From: Pseudomonas sp. TNT3
GTDB taxonomy: Bacteria; Pseudomonadota; Gammaproteobacteria; Pseudomonadales; Pseudomonadaceae
DNA length: 64,000 nt
NCBI RefSeq assembly: GCF_010095445.2
Contig: NZ_WFGV02000023.1
Coordinates: 1-64,000 of the forward strand
Direction of reading: 5' to 3'
This document shows positions 36,013 to 43,355 of this stretch, one piece after another. Below the pieces are notes generated by a model that saw only the letters and a list, made by a program, of their open reading frames with translations, was not told the origin of the DNA and made no database searches. A program made the translations under genes and the position numbers. Within the stretch, counting starts at the first letter, position 1; every line of letters begins with the position of its first letter.

Positions 36013-36301
36013 GCTCGCGATGACGGCCTCACAGCCGACTCATATCTCCCAGATACACCCGGATCAAACTGTAGGAGTGAGCCTGCTCGCGATGGCGGCC
36101 TGATCGGCGGTGAGATTCTTGCTGGTGTACATGTCCGTTCCTGCGGTAACGGCTTCTATTGGTTTCGCCCTTAGGGCGAGTCACTTGGAAAAACGGAACG
36201 CCGCCCGGCCCCAAGTAACCAAACGCTCTTGCCCCTTTCGTACGGTACCTCGCCCAGGCTCGGCATACCCTCGTTCCGGTCCTGCTCCGTGGGCCCGCCG
36301 C
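36013..36301. repeat. 289-bp repeat, copy 2
   Basis: Second direct copy of 35539-35827. Compensating differences near 36164-36185 (tcgcccttagggcgag, versus tcgctcttacagcgag in copy 1) keep a local palindrome, suggesting a structured element. Confidence 0.9.
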
Positions 36302-36333
36302 AATCTTTTGATCTTTCCTCTTGATCCAAACCC

Positions 36334-36373
36334 AAAAAAAGCCCCGTTGCCATCTCCATGGCACGGGGCTTTT
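36334..36373 (-). terminator. Terminator of the fap operon
   Basis: On the minus strand a GC-rich stem (GCCCCGT-GCCAT with its complement, one bulged base, 4-nt loop at 36354-36357) is followed by seven Ts. It lies 14 bp after the fapF stop. Confidence 0.88.
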
Positions 36374-36386
36374 CTGTCACTGCAGA

Positions 36387-37670
36387 TCAGAAGTAGTAAG
36401 GGAATTTCAGGCTGAAGGAAAAGTCCGGAGAGTCCTCGGTCAGGCCAATCGCCAGGTTGGGCACGATCGTCAGTTTATCGGTAGCGGCCAGAGTCATGCC
36501 GATGTTGAAGTTGGCTGAGTTGTAATCGCTGTTGCTGATTGACTGCCAATCGCCACCGTCCGGTTTGATCTTGCTCTTGCGGGCGAACTGATCGGTGAAT
36601 GAGAACGACATACTCATCTTCTCGTTCAAGGCGAATGCAATACCGGCGCCGATTTGCCAGGAATCGCCCAGTTTCACATCGCCTTTGACCTTGGAGCCGA
36701 CCTGCGGGCTGATGTCGCTGAAAGAGTCCTGCATGTTGTAGGTGTACGCCAGGCTGCCGAACAGCACGGCCGGGTCAAAGGTCTTGACCAGCGAGATACC
36801 GGGAGTGATCGCCCAGACGCCGTTACCGGTAGGCAAGTCTTCAGGTACCGCGAGGTTGTCGTTGGTCGGATCACTGATCAGCTTAATGCCGTAAGGGTCT
36901 TTGCCGGTTGGCGCTTTGATGCGCAGCGTCGCGACCGCGTCGGGCAGGCTGGCCGACTCATCCAGGAACTTGTAAGCCACGCCAACGTTGACATCGCCAA
37001 TGGTGGGGTCGCGGGTGACGGTTGCGTCCGACGTGACCGGTCCGGCGCCACCTGCGCCTCCCGAGGAGTAAGTCGATTCGCGATAAACCACGGGGACGTT
37101 AATGTCGAACTGCCAACGTTGCGCCACGTTGTAACGGGCGGTCAGGTCCAGCGTCCAGTTATCCGCTTTGATGCGGTCGAGGTTGATATTGCCGAGGAAA
37201 ATCGAGTCCAGTGCCAGGAAGCCATTGAGCGTTAGTGCACGGGTATCGTAGTGGGTGTAGGTCAGGCCGGTCTCGACGCTGAACTTGCCGCCACCAAAGA
37301 AGCCGCTGGCTTCGTCATACAGGTTGGAAACGCTGGGCGCTGGCTCCGAGTCATCTTTGAGCGACTGGCCATATGAACTGCCCGTGGTTCCCGGCGCGCC
37401 GGCCGCCACCGACTGACCACCCCCCCTGGCCGGATCGGCGGGGGATTTGGTCAGACGTTTGGGCGCCGGGCTCGCAGGTGTTTCTTCGACTTGGCGAACC
37501 CGTTGCTCAAGTACCATCAACGCGTTCTGTTGTGCTTCGTAACGCTGTTTCAACTCCATGAGTTCTTGTTTTAGGATTTCGACCTGGGGGTCCGGCGCTG
37601 CATACAGCAGTGAGGCTGGAGCCAGGCTACTCAAACAAACAATTGCGTTGAACGTCAACGATCGGTGCAT
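36387..37670 (-). CDS. fapF: FapF, outer-membrane pore for amyloid secretion
   Basis: A 427-aa outer-membrane protein. A signal peptide (to about residue 25, LLYA/AP) is followed by a coiled-coil helix (about 28-62, heptads of Leu, Glu and Gln), a Pro/Gly/Ser linker, and a beta-barrel rich in alternating aromatic strands that ends in a C-terminal Phe (SLKFPYYF), as required for BAM insertion. FapF is known as the gated barrel, a trimer with an N-terminal coiled-coil, through which FapB, FapC and FapE leave the cell. Last gene of the fap operon, 46 bp after fapE. Confidence 0.92.
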   Translation of the reverse strand: MHRSLTFNAIVCLSSLAPASLLYAAPDPQVEILKQELMELKQRYEAQQNALMVLEQRVRQVEETPASPAPKRLTKSPADPARGGGQSVAAGAPGTTGSSYGQSLKDDSEPAPSVSNLYDEASGFFGGGKFSVETGLTYTHYDTRALTLNGFLALDSIFLGNINLDRIKADNWTLDLTARYNVAQRWQFDINVPVVYRESTYSSGGAGGAGPVTSDATVTRDPTIGDVNVGVAYKFLDESASLPDAVATLRIKAPTGKDPYGIKLISDPTNDNLAVPEDLPTGNGVWAITPGISLVKTFDPAVLFGSLAYTYNMQDSFSDISPQVGSKVKGDVKLGDSWQIGAGIAFALNEKMSMSFSFTDQFARKSKIKPDGGDWQSISNSDYNSANFNIGMTLAATDKLTIVPNLAIGLTEDSPDFSFSLKFPYYF

Positions 37671-37716
37671 GGGTTAGCCGTCCCTTCTGACTACTTCTGA
37701 TGAGACTGAGCGTAGA

Positions 37717-38502
37717 TCAGAATCCGGCAGTGCGAAGACCTTTGAGCTGGTCCAGATTGCCGGTCAAAGACCTGCCTGTAGCCACGTTGTCACGCAGTAC
37801 TACATTGAGGGACGTCAGGTTGCGTACCTGATTACTACTGCCGAGCAACGTTGTGTTCTGCAACAGTCCGCCCTGAGCCAGGCGTTGAACGGTACTGCCC
37901 TGATTGTTGTTGGCCACAATGTTCATTTGCACACCGGTACCGGTTGAGGAAACGCTCATTGAGCCCGCGCCATTGTTGCCGGTTAACGTAGTGCCCGAGT
38001 CCAATACTTGCCCCTGCGGTTGCACCGTCGGCGCCTCGTTCCCCTTGGTGACATTCAGATCGACATTGTTGTAGGCAATATTGTTGTCGCCGGCTGCACG
38101 CACTACTTGAGTCACACCTTCGGTGGTATTCAGGCCAGCGCCGCCGGTGACGGTACCGGTACCTGGCGTTGTGCTTGCGCTACTGCCCGTACTGGCAGTG
38201 CTGGCAACTTGCGAAGAGTTTGAGTTGGTGCTTTTTTCGTCGATCATCGACACATAAAATTGTGGCTTGATGGTCGATGCTTTTACTTGCATGGAGGACA
38301 TTGCCCCGATGACTTCGCCTTTTGCATTTTCCCAAGTACTGGACATGGTGATGCCGAAACTGACAATCCGTCCCGGCATGACATAGCGGCCTCGCAGGTT
38401 CGCCAGTTCCTGATCCTTCAATTCAATCGGTTTGAACGTTTGTGCCTGGGTTGGCAGGCTGGCAGCCAGGCAGACGACGGCCAGCCAGATTGACGTATTC
38501 AT
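37717..38502 (-). CDS. fapE: FapE, minor amyloid fibre component
   Basis: A 261-aa secreted protein with signal peptide (MNTSIWLAVVCLAASLPTQA). The N-terminal half has LANLRGRYVMPGRIVSFGI, typical of FapE; the middle is Ser/Thr/Gly-rich low complexity; the C-terminal end reads LKGLRTAGF. Start at 38502 has GGGAG six bases before the ATG. In other pseudomonads FapE is found in small amounts in the fibres and may cap or assist export. Confidence 0.9.
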   Translation of the reverse strand: MNTSIWLAVVCLAASLPTQAQTFKPIELKDQELANLRGRYVMPGRIVSFGITMSSTWENAKGEVIGAMSSMQVKASTIKPQFYVSMIDEKSTNSNSSQVASTASTGSSASTTPGTGTVTGGAGLNTTEGVTQVVRAAGDNNIAYNNVDLNVTKGNEAPTVQPQGQVLDSGTTLTGNNGAGSMSVSSTGTGVQMNIVANNNQGSTVQRLAQGGLLQNTTLLGSSNQVRNLTSLNVVLRDNVATGRSLTGNLDQLKGLRTAGF

Positions 38503-38535
38503 TGGATGCTCCCGGAGCTTCATGCTCCCTTGTTA

Positions 38536-39216
38536 TTAGAAGAAGTCGCTTTTTATAAACCCGAAATCCATCAGGTCTGCGTCTCGCACCGGGCTGAAGG
38601 TGTCAATGCGGTTCTTGGCAGTGAGCGGTACGGGGGGATCCAGTAGCGCATTGGACTTGTCATAGCCCTGACCGATAACGGCAAAGATGATGCCGTTCCA
38701 GCCTTTGACAAAGTCATCGACTTTGAAACGTTTGTGTCCGAGTACCGGGTCGCCGATGTATACCCAGCCATCATGGACACGTTGCATGACCACGAAGTGT
38801 TTGTAGCCGCGTATATCCAGGAGGACCACAACCGGAATCTTGATGTCGGTCAGCGTTTCCGGCGCTACACGGTAGCCACGGGCCCGCATGCCAATACTTT
38901 CTACGTAACGCTTCATATCAAGCATGGAAAAACCCTGGACCCGAACAAGATTCTGATCGGACTGTGCCAGCATGCCTGTAATGATCTGTTCTTCATCGAC
39001 GTCCAGCCAATAGGCTTGACGCAAGATGGTAGCTAGCGCAGCTGCGCCGCAACTGAAGTCGGTTTTCTGTTGCACCAGATCCTCGAATTTGCGCTCGCGC
39101 ACACTCTGGATTGGCTTGTAGATCACTGCGCCTCCAGGCAGAACGGCAAGCGGCATTTGTGCAGCCTCGATCACGCCGGCTACGCAAAGCAGAAATGCCA
39201 AGGCGATAATGCGCAT
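38536..39216 (-). CDS. fapD: FapD, C39-type cysteine peptidase
   Basis: A 226-aa periplasmic protease-like protein with signal peptide. The C39 peptidase triad is visible: Cys in TDFSCGAAALATIL, His in GYKHFVVMQ, and Asp in YIGDPVLG. In the Fap system it is thought to process or support secretion of the amyloid subunits. It lies 62 bp behind fapC, separated from it by a strong terminator-like hairpin. Confidence 0.92.
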   Translation of the reverse strand: MRIIALAFLLCVAGVIEAAQMPLAVLPGGAVIYKPIQSVRERKFEDLVQQKTDFSCGAAALATILRQAYWLDVDEEQIITGMLAQSDQNLVRVQGFSMLDMKRYVESIGMRARGYRVAPETLTDIKIPVVVLLDIRGYKHFVVMQRVHDGWVYIGDPVLGHKRFKVDDFVKGWNGIIFAVIGQGYDKSNALLDPPVPLTAKNRIDTFSPVRDADLMDFGFIKSDFF

Positions 39217-39241
39217 GGTAGGACGCCTTCTGGTTGTGTTG

Positions 39242-39265
39242 AAAAAGGCCCCCAGAAGGGGGCCT
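39242..39265 (-). terminator. Intrinsic terminator inside the fap operon, between fapC and fapD
   Basis: On the minus strand AGGCCCCC, loop TTCT, GGGGGCCT, then TTTTC: an uninterrupted 8-bp GC-rich stem with a T-run, 14 bp after the fapC stop. It should stop part of the transcripts before fapD. Confidence 0.88.
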
Positions 39266-39278
39266 CCACAGACAACAA

Positions 39279-40643
39279 TTAGAACGACTGGTTGGAGATG
39301 GCCAGCGAGTTGCTTTGTTGGTTGCCCACACCAGCAGCTACGTTGACGCCCAGGTTGCCGCTGCCGCCGTTAACCGAACCACTCAGGGTTGCGGTGTTGG
39401 TCACAGGGTTAGCCCAGCCAGTTGGAGTCAGCACTTGATACGAGTAAGTATTGCTCAAATCAAATGAACTGCTTTCGCTGTAGCTTTTTGCTTTTTCGTA
39501 CTCGGATTGGGCGGCTTTGCTGCCCGATTTTTCGTACGCAGAAGCAGCCGCTTTGTCGTAGGACTTGTCGTACGATTTTTCGAACGAGGAACTGTTCGAG
39601 TTCGAGTGCGACGTGTTGACAGAAGCGTCAAGCGTTGCGTCGAGCGATGCATTCAGCGATGCGCTGGATTCAGAGCTGTGGCTACGTTCGCGGCGGCCTT
39701 CAGTCCAGGTAGCGCTTCTGGCCGCTTCTGCAGCTGCGTCCAGGGTGGCGCTCAAGGTAGCGCTCAGAGAAGCGCTTGAAGAACCGTTCGAGTTACTGTT
39801 GTGAGAGCCACTGGCATTTGCGCTGCTGGATCCGCTGGCTGCGAAAGCCTTGGAACCGGCCAGGTCGAAGCTCGAAGACGAGCTTTTGCTGCCGCTGGCG
39901 TTGGATGCATAGCCGGCAGAAGAACTACCACTCGCCGAATTGGTGACGGTGATGGTATCCAGACGGTATGTCCGATCCGCGTTGTTGTTCACTGTCAGGC
40001 CAGGACCTTGCTGGTCGGCAGTGGCGGTAGCGGTTGCATTGCCCAGTGGAGCATTGGCATTAGCAATGGCCATGGTGTTTTTCTGTTGGTTCAGGTCGCC
40101 GCCGGCAATGTTGACACCCATGTTGCCGCTGCCGCCGTTACCCGATGCGCTCATCACAGCAGAGGATTGGCTACCGAAGTTGTTGACGACGTTGTTGTTG
40201 CTGGTTTGAGTAACAGTCGATGTTGCGGCGGCAGTGCCGAACACGAAACTGTTATCGAGGCTGGAGTCCGACGCAGCGTTGGCGATGGCCGCCGCGTTGT
40301 CTTGTTGGTTGCCATTACCTGCCGCCACGTTGACGCCGACGTTGCCGCTGGTGCCTGTCGCCGAGCTGTTCATTTCAGCGTTGTTGATGGTCCCTTCGTT
40401 GCGGATGCGGTTATCGGTGCTGCTTTGGTTATCCCAAGCATTGGCCGTTGCATACACAGGGATCATTGTTGGTGGTGGTGGAGTTTGTGGGCCGCCGCCA
40501 CCACCGTGGTGATGGCCATTGTTATGGCCGTTGTTGTGACCATTGTTATGGCCATTATTGTCGTTTTGCCCAGCGTGTACAGCAACAGCCATGACCGCAG
40601 CAATTGCGAAAACCAGAGGCTTTAGTGCCATCGAAGGTTTCAT
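39279..40643 (-). CDS. fapC: FapC, major functional amyloid subunit
   Basis: A 454-aa secreted amyloid protein. Signal peptide to about residue 24 (AVHA). An unusual His/Asn/Gly tract follows (29-46, four HNNG-type units then HHH). Three amyloid repeats are visible, each with a GVNxAxG..NQQxN core: R1 about 93-122, R2 about 163-195, R3 about 420-452. The linker between R2 and R3 is about 200 residues, very Ser/Ala/Asn-rich, with tandem Lys/Tyr-containing units (KSYDK, YEKA) near 356-388. No cysteine is present. FapC forms the biofilm-associated fibre. GGAG precedes the ATG. Confidence 0.94.
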   Translation of the reverse strand: MKPSMALKPLVFAIAAVMAVAVHAGQNDNNGHNNGHNNGHNNGHHHGGGGGPQTPPPPTMIPVYATANAWDNQSSTDNRIRNEGTINNAEMNSSATGTSGNVGVNVAAGNGNQQDNAAAIANAASDSSLDNSFVFGTAAATSTVTQTSNNNVVNNFGSQSSAVMSASGNGGSGNMGVNIAGGDLNQQKNTMAIANANAPLGNATATATADQQGPGLTVNNNADRTYRLDTITVTNSASGSSSAGYASNASGSKSSSSSFDLAGSKAFAASGSSSANASGSHNSNSNGSSSASLSATLSATLDAAAEAARSATWTEGRRERSHSSESSASLNASLDATLDASVNTSHSNSNSSSFEKSYDKSYDKAAASAYEKSGSKAAQSEYEKAKSYSESSSFDLSNTYSYQVLTPTGWANPVTNTATLSGSVNGGSGNLGVNVAAGVGNQQSNSLAISNQSF

Positions 40644-40698
40644 GGTGATTCTCCGTACTTATATTAAGGTTAAGTGTTGTTTTTTTACCCTTTTTGGG

Positions 40699-41271
40699 TC
40701 AATCCGCGACCCGTATGCTCAGGGTGTTTCCCATGCGATTTCCCACCCCGGCACTCTGATTCAACTGAATAACCCCGCGACTACCGGTGAAGGCCTGGTC
40801 ACTCGTAGAGACCTGGCGATAGCCTGTTGCAGAGACAGTTGGATCGGAGTTGTTGATCAACGCTACGTTCTGTTGAAGAAGGACGCTGTCGTCGATCGTT
40901 TGCGGCTGAGCACTGACGCTGATGCGCAATGCGTTTGCTTGTTGCGTGCCGGCCCCGGCGCTCTGGTTAACGCCCAGCGCGCCGTTGCCGTTACTGAAAG
41001 AGTTGCCCCCGATGCTGGACGTCGCATCCATCAAGGGGCTGCTTGGGGTGCCCAGGGCTTGGCGAATCTGGGTGGTGGCGCTAGCACCGTGACCGATAGC
41101 GATGGCCCGGGCGTTGGCTTGTTGCTGCTGATCGCCGGCCGCCTGGTTGACGGTGAGGTTGCCTTGATATCGAGAACCCGAGTCGTCGATGTCGGCTTTG
41201 TTGATCACCGGAGATTGGGCAAAGGTTGATGCACTGCAAAACATAGCGAGAACGAGCAGTGTGCGATTCAT
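40699..41271 (-). CDS. fapB: FapB, amyloid nucleator/minor subunit
   Basis: A 190-aa secreted protein with signal peptide (MNRTLLVLAMFCSASTFA) and three repeats of the FapC type: NLTVNQAAGDQQQQAN, GALGVNQSAGAGTQQAN and VIQLNQSAGVGNRMGN. It is thought to nucleate FapC polymerisation. Its start is one base after the fapA stop codon, so translation is coupled. Confidence 0.92.
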   Translation of the reverse strand: MNRTLLVLAMFCSASTFAQSPVINKADIDDSGSRYQGNLTVNQAAGDQQQQANARAIAIGHGASATTQIRQALGTPSSPLMDATSSIGGNSFSNGNGALGVNQSAGAGTQQANALRISVSAQPQTIDDSVLLQQNVALINNSDPTVSATGYRQVSTSDQAFTGSRGVIQLNQSAGVGNRMGNTLSIRVAD

Positions 41272-41272
41272 C

Positions 41273-41710
41273 CTAACGGTCTCCCGTTATGATTTTCAGC
41301 GTACCCAAGCCTTGCGCCATGCTTGAGTTGACCATGTTGGCGATACCACCTCCCGAGTTGCCCGAACGTCCGGCGGGTTGGTTCGACAGCTGGTTCTGCG
41401 TGGAAATGTTCGCGCCCAGGTTATTGGTGTTCTGCGTGACCATGCGGGAAATGCTGGCGCCACTGGCAACGTTGGCGAAGTCGCCGTCACTCAACTCGTT
41501 AGTTTGTTTGAGGATCTGCTGCGACGGGTTGGCGTTGACGGTTGTTGGATTCGGATCGGGAATAAGAGGCGGGGTGACCGCATTACGGGTCTGGACATCA
41601 CGCTTGATGGTAATGATGCCGTTATCCGCCTGCACTGGAAGGCAGACACTTGAGCCGAGTGCGCATCCGATCAACAACAGACCAAACGCGCGTTTATCAA
41701 ATATCCCCAC
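41273..41710 (-). CDS. fapA: FapA, periplasmic chaperone-like protein of the amyloid system
   Basis: A 145-aa secreted protein with signal peptide (to about residue 28, PVQA) and an Asn/Gln/Ser-rich mature part (QQILKQTNELSDGDFANVAS, TQNTNNLGANISTQNQLSN). FapA influences the FapB/FapC composition of fibres in other strains. First gene of the operon fapABCDEF. Confidence 0.9.
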   Translation of the reverse strand: MGIFDKRAFGLLLIGCALGSSVCLPVQADNGIITIKRDVQTRNAVTPPLIPDPNPTTVNANPSQQILKQTNELSDGDFANVASGASISRMVTQNTNNLGANISTQNQLSNQPAGRSGNSGGGIANMVNSSMAQGLGTLKIITGDR

Positions 41711-41766
41711 GGCGGCAATTCCTTCTGTAAGTGAAACACTGCCCTTATCAGCGTTGCGGGGAAGAG

Positions 41767-41782
41767 AGCAGAAGGTGTGCCG
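41767..41782 (-). promoter_or_regulatory. Sigma-54 promoter of the fap operon
   Basis: Minus-strand CGGCACACCTTCTGCT compared with the consensus TGGCACG-N4-TTGCW: the invariant GG (-24) and GC (-12) are present with exactly 10 bases between, and 12 of 16 positions agree counting the four free ones. Expected start near 41757, giving a 5' leader of about 47 bases before fapA. Confidence 0.8.
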
Positions 41783-42023
41783 CTTTTTGTTTTTCTATTA
41801 AAAACAGAGGGTTGGGGTTTTTCTTCGGGGTTAGCAGAAATAATTTGTAATATCGGTGAGACAGAGGCACGCGAAAACGCCGTCCATGTTGGCGGGAATG
41901 CTTGCTACAGGCGCTGATGAGAAGGTGTATCAGTCACGTAACACTTTCGCCTTGGTGTCCCCAAGACGCTTTAGCGCGAGGGTTTGCGCCGAAGGAAGTG
42001 TTTCAGGAATGGACACTTTTGAC
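41783..42023. other. Upstream region of fap; no gene seen
   Basis: About 240 bp between the fap promoter and the kinase gene's 3' end. It is T/A-rich near 41780-41850 and then ordinary. AAGTGT (41996-42001) and ACACTT (42013-42018) form an inverted pair that could be an activator site, but this is weak. Confidence 0.35.
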
Positions 42024-42040
42024 AGGGGCAGACAGCCCCT
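42024..42040 (-). terminator. Weak hairpin after the NR kinase-like gene
   Basis: GGGGC / GCCCC stem (42025-42029 with 42035-42039), 5-nt loop, directly beyond the stop codon. The T-run is poor on the minus strand. Confidence 0.4.
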
Positions 42041-42041
42041 T

Positions 42042-42566
42042 TCAGATATCCAGCAGGCGGGTTACTGACTCAAACGCCGCATCCTTGCGCTGTTGCCAGT
42101 CACCTTGAAGTATTTGGCAAGGCTGACGGTTCAGGTCAAGCCATTGGAGGCTCGCCTGGAAAAACGCACGGCGTTCGTCCAGCTGCGGTTGGCATCGCTG
42201 TCCGTCGTCGTGCCAGTCGACGATTTCAGGGCTTAACAGCAAATGCAGGTCGTAGCGCCGGGCCAGCAAGGCTTGCTCGATCCAGGCCGGGCAATCGCCA
42301 AACAAGGTTCGGCTCCAAAGGATGTTGCTCAGTAGATGGGTGTCCAGAATCAACAGGGAAGGGCGCCTGGCGCGCGCCTCATCTTCCCAGGTCAGTTGGC
42401 CTTGTGCGATGGGTGTGATGTCGTCGTAGCAGGTATCGCGGGCTTCACGGTCGATGAAATGCCGCACGTATTCACCGACCAACAGCCCGCCAAAGCGCGC
42501 CTGGATCTCGCTAGACAGCCAGCTTTTTCCGCTCGATTCAGGCCCGGTCAGGACCAGAACCTTCAT
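42042..42566 (-). CDS. NadR-like ATPase, probable nicotinamide riboside kinase
   Basis: A 174-aa P-loop kinase resembling the C-terminal ribosylnicotinamide kinase domain of NadR. Walker A is GPESSGKSWL at 8-17, and the acidic/Tyr region VGEYVRHFID and LLILDTHLLSN follow the NadR pattern. The start at 42566 overlaps the pnuC stop by ATGA; the 59 residues upstream in the same frame lie inside pnuC and are not coding. It would phosphorylate imported nicotinamide riboside to NMN, trapping it. Confidence 0.8.
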   Translation of the reverse strand: MKVLVLTGPESSGKSWLSSEIQARFGGLLVGEYVRHFIDREARDTCYDDITPIAQGQLTWEDEARARRPSLLILDTHLLSNILWSRTLFGDCPAWIEQALLARRYDLHLLLSPEIVDWHDDGQRCQPQLDERRAFFQASLQWLDLNRQPCQILQGDWQQRKDAAFESVTRLLDI

Positions 42567-43126
42567 GCTCGCAATGCCAGGTCGGCGCGCCATTCGCGCC
42601 AGCCTTGAATGGCGATCACAGCGAAAAGACCGTAGAGCCCGGCAGTCAGGTACATGCCTTTGTAGATGAACAGCCCGACGAAAATCACGTCCAGCACGAG
42701 CCACAGTGGCCAGCATTGCACGCGTTTCTGTGCCATCCACCATTGGGCCACCAGACTGAAACCAGTCAATGCGGCATCCAGCCAGGGTTGTGCGGCATCG
42801 GTCCAGTGCGCCATGGCGGCTCCCAATGCCAGGCTGCCAACAGCGCCCAGCGCCAGACTCAAGGCAATGGTGGAAGCCTCAAGCTGGCTGACCCGCCGTC
42901 CCTGCCGCGCCTCACCCCCGCGAGTCCATTGCCACCAGCCATAGAGTTGCAGCGCCGCGTAAATAATCTGCAGCAGCATGTCGGAGTAGAGCTTCACTTC
43001 GAAAAATACCCAGCTGTACAGCAACACCATCACCAGGCCGATCGGCCAGCACCAGGGATTCTGTTTGACCGTCAACCAAACGGCGATGACACCGAGGGCG
43101 GCGGCAAACAGTTCTAGCCCGGACAT
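42563..43126 (-). CDS. pnuC: PnuC nicotinamide riboside transporter
   Basis: A 187-aa inner-membrane protein with about seven hydrophobic helices. PnuC blocks: GVIAVWLTVKQNPWCWPIGL, YSDMLLQIIYAALQLYGWWQW, and CWPLWLVLDVIFVGLFIYKGMYLTA with the conserved Trp/Asp. It mediates facilitated uptake of nicotinamide riboside. ATGA overlap with the downstream kinase gene gives transport and trapping from one message. Confidence 0.92.
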   Translation of the reverse strand: MSGLELFAAALGVIAVWLTVKQNPWCWPIGLVMVLLYSWVFFEVKLYSDMLLQIIYAALQLYGWWQWTRGGEARQGRRVSQLEASTIALSLALGAVGSLALGAAMAHWTDAAQPWLDAALTGFSLVAQWWMAQKRVQCWPLWLVLDVIFVGLFIYKGMYLTAGLYGLFAVIAIQGWREWRADLALRA

Positions 43127-43225
43127 GGCGATTCCTTGGGAGTTGGCGAGGGGAGCGGATTGTACCTAGTTTGTGGTGAGTGAGCTTCTGTGAGCTGCGT
43201 GTTTTCGTAGCAGGCATACAAACCT

Positions 43226-43336
43226 GTGGCGAGGGAGCTTGCTCCCGCTCCAGTGCGAAGCGCTGGCCAAAAACTCTTTTTCTTTCGAGAATTGGGGGGC
43301 GCTACGCACCCCAGCGCGAGCAAGCTCGCTCGCCAC
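43226..43336. repeat. REP/BIME element, 'gtggcgagggagcttgctcccgct' family
   Basis: Left arm gtggcgagggagcttgctcc; right arm cgagcaagctcgctcgccac; middle includes gcgaagcgctggcc. Between pnuC and the chemoreceptor 3' end. Confidence 0.85.
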
Positions 43337-43355
43337 AAGGGTCCGCAGTCAGGCC

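Larger units (their letters stand above)
35361..36333. other. Non-coding, repeat-filled region between the sigma-54 activator and fap operon
   Basis: About 1 kb without a credible gene. It consists of a REP-like element (35371-35450), two direct copies of a 289-bp repeat (see separate entries) and more REP-like fragments between them. Short open frames here are translations of the repeats. Confidence 0.75.

Noticed and set aside
35555..36364. Several 70-110 codon frames in the repeat block before fap
   Set aside because: They are translations of the two repeat copies and appear in matching positions in both; no ribosome sites.
41996..42018. AAGTGT/ACACTT inverted pair as an activator site for fap
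   Set aside because: Only six-base arms and no second copy; too weak to list as a site.
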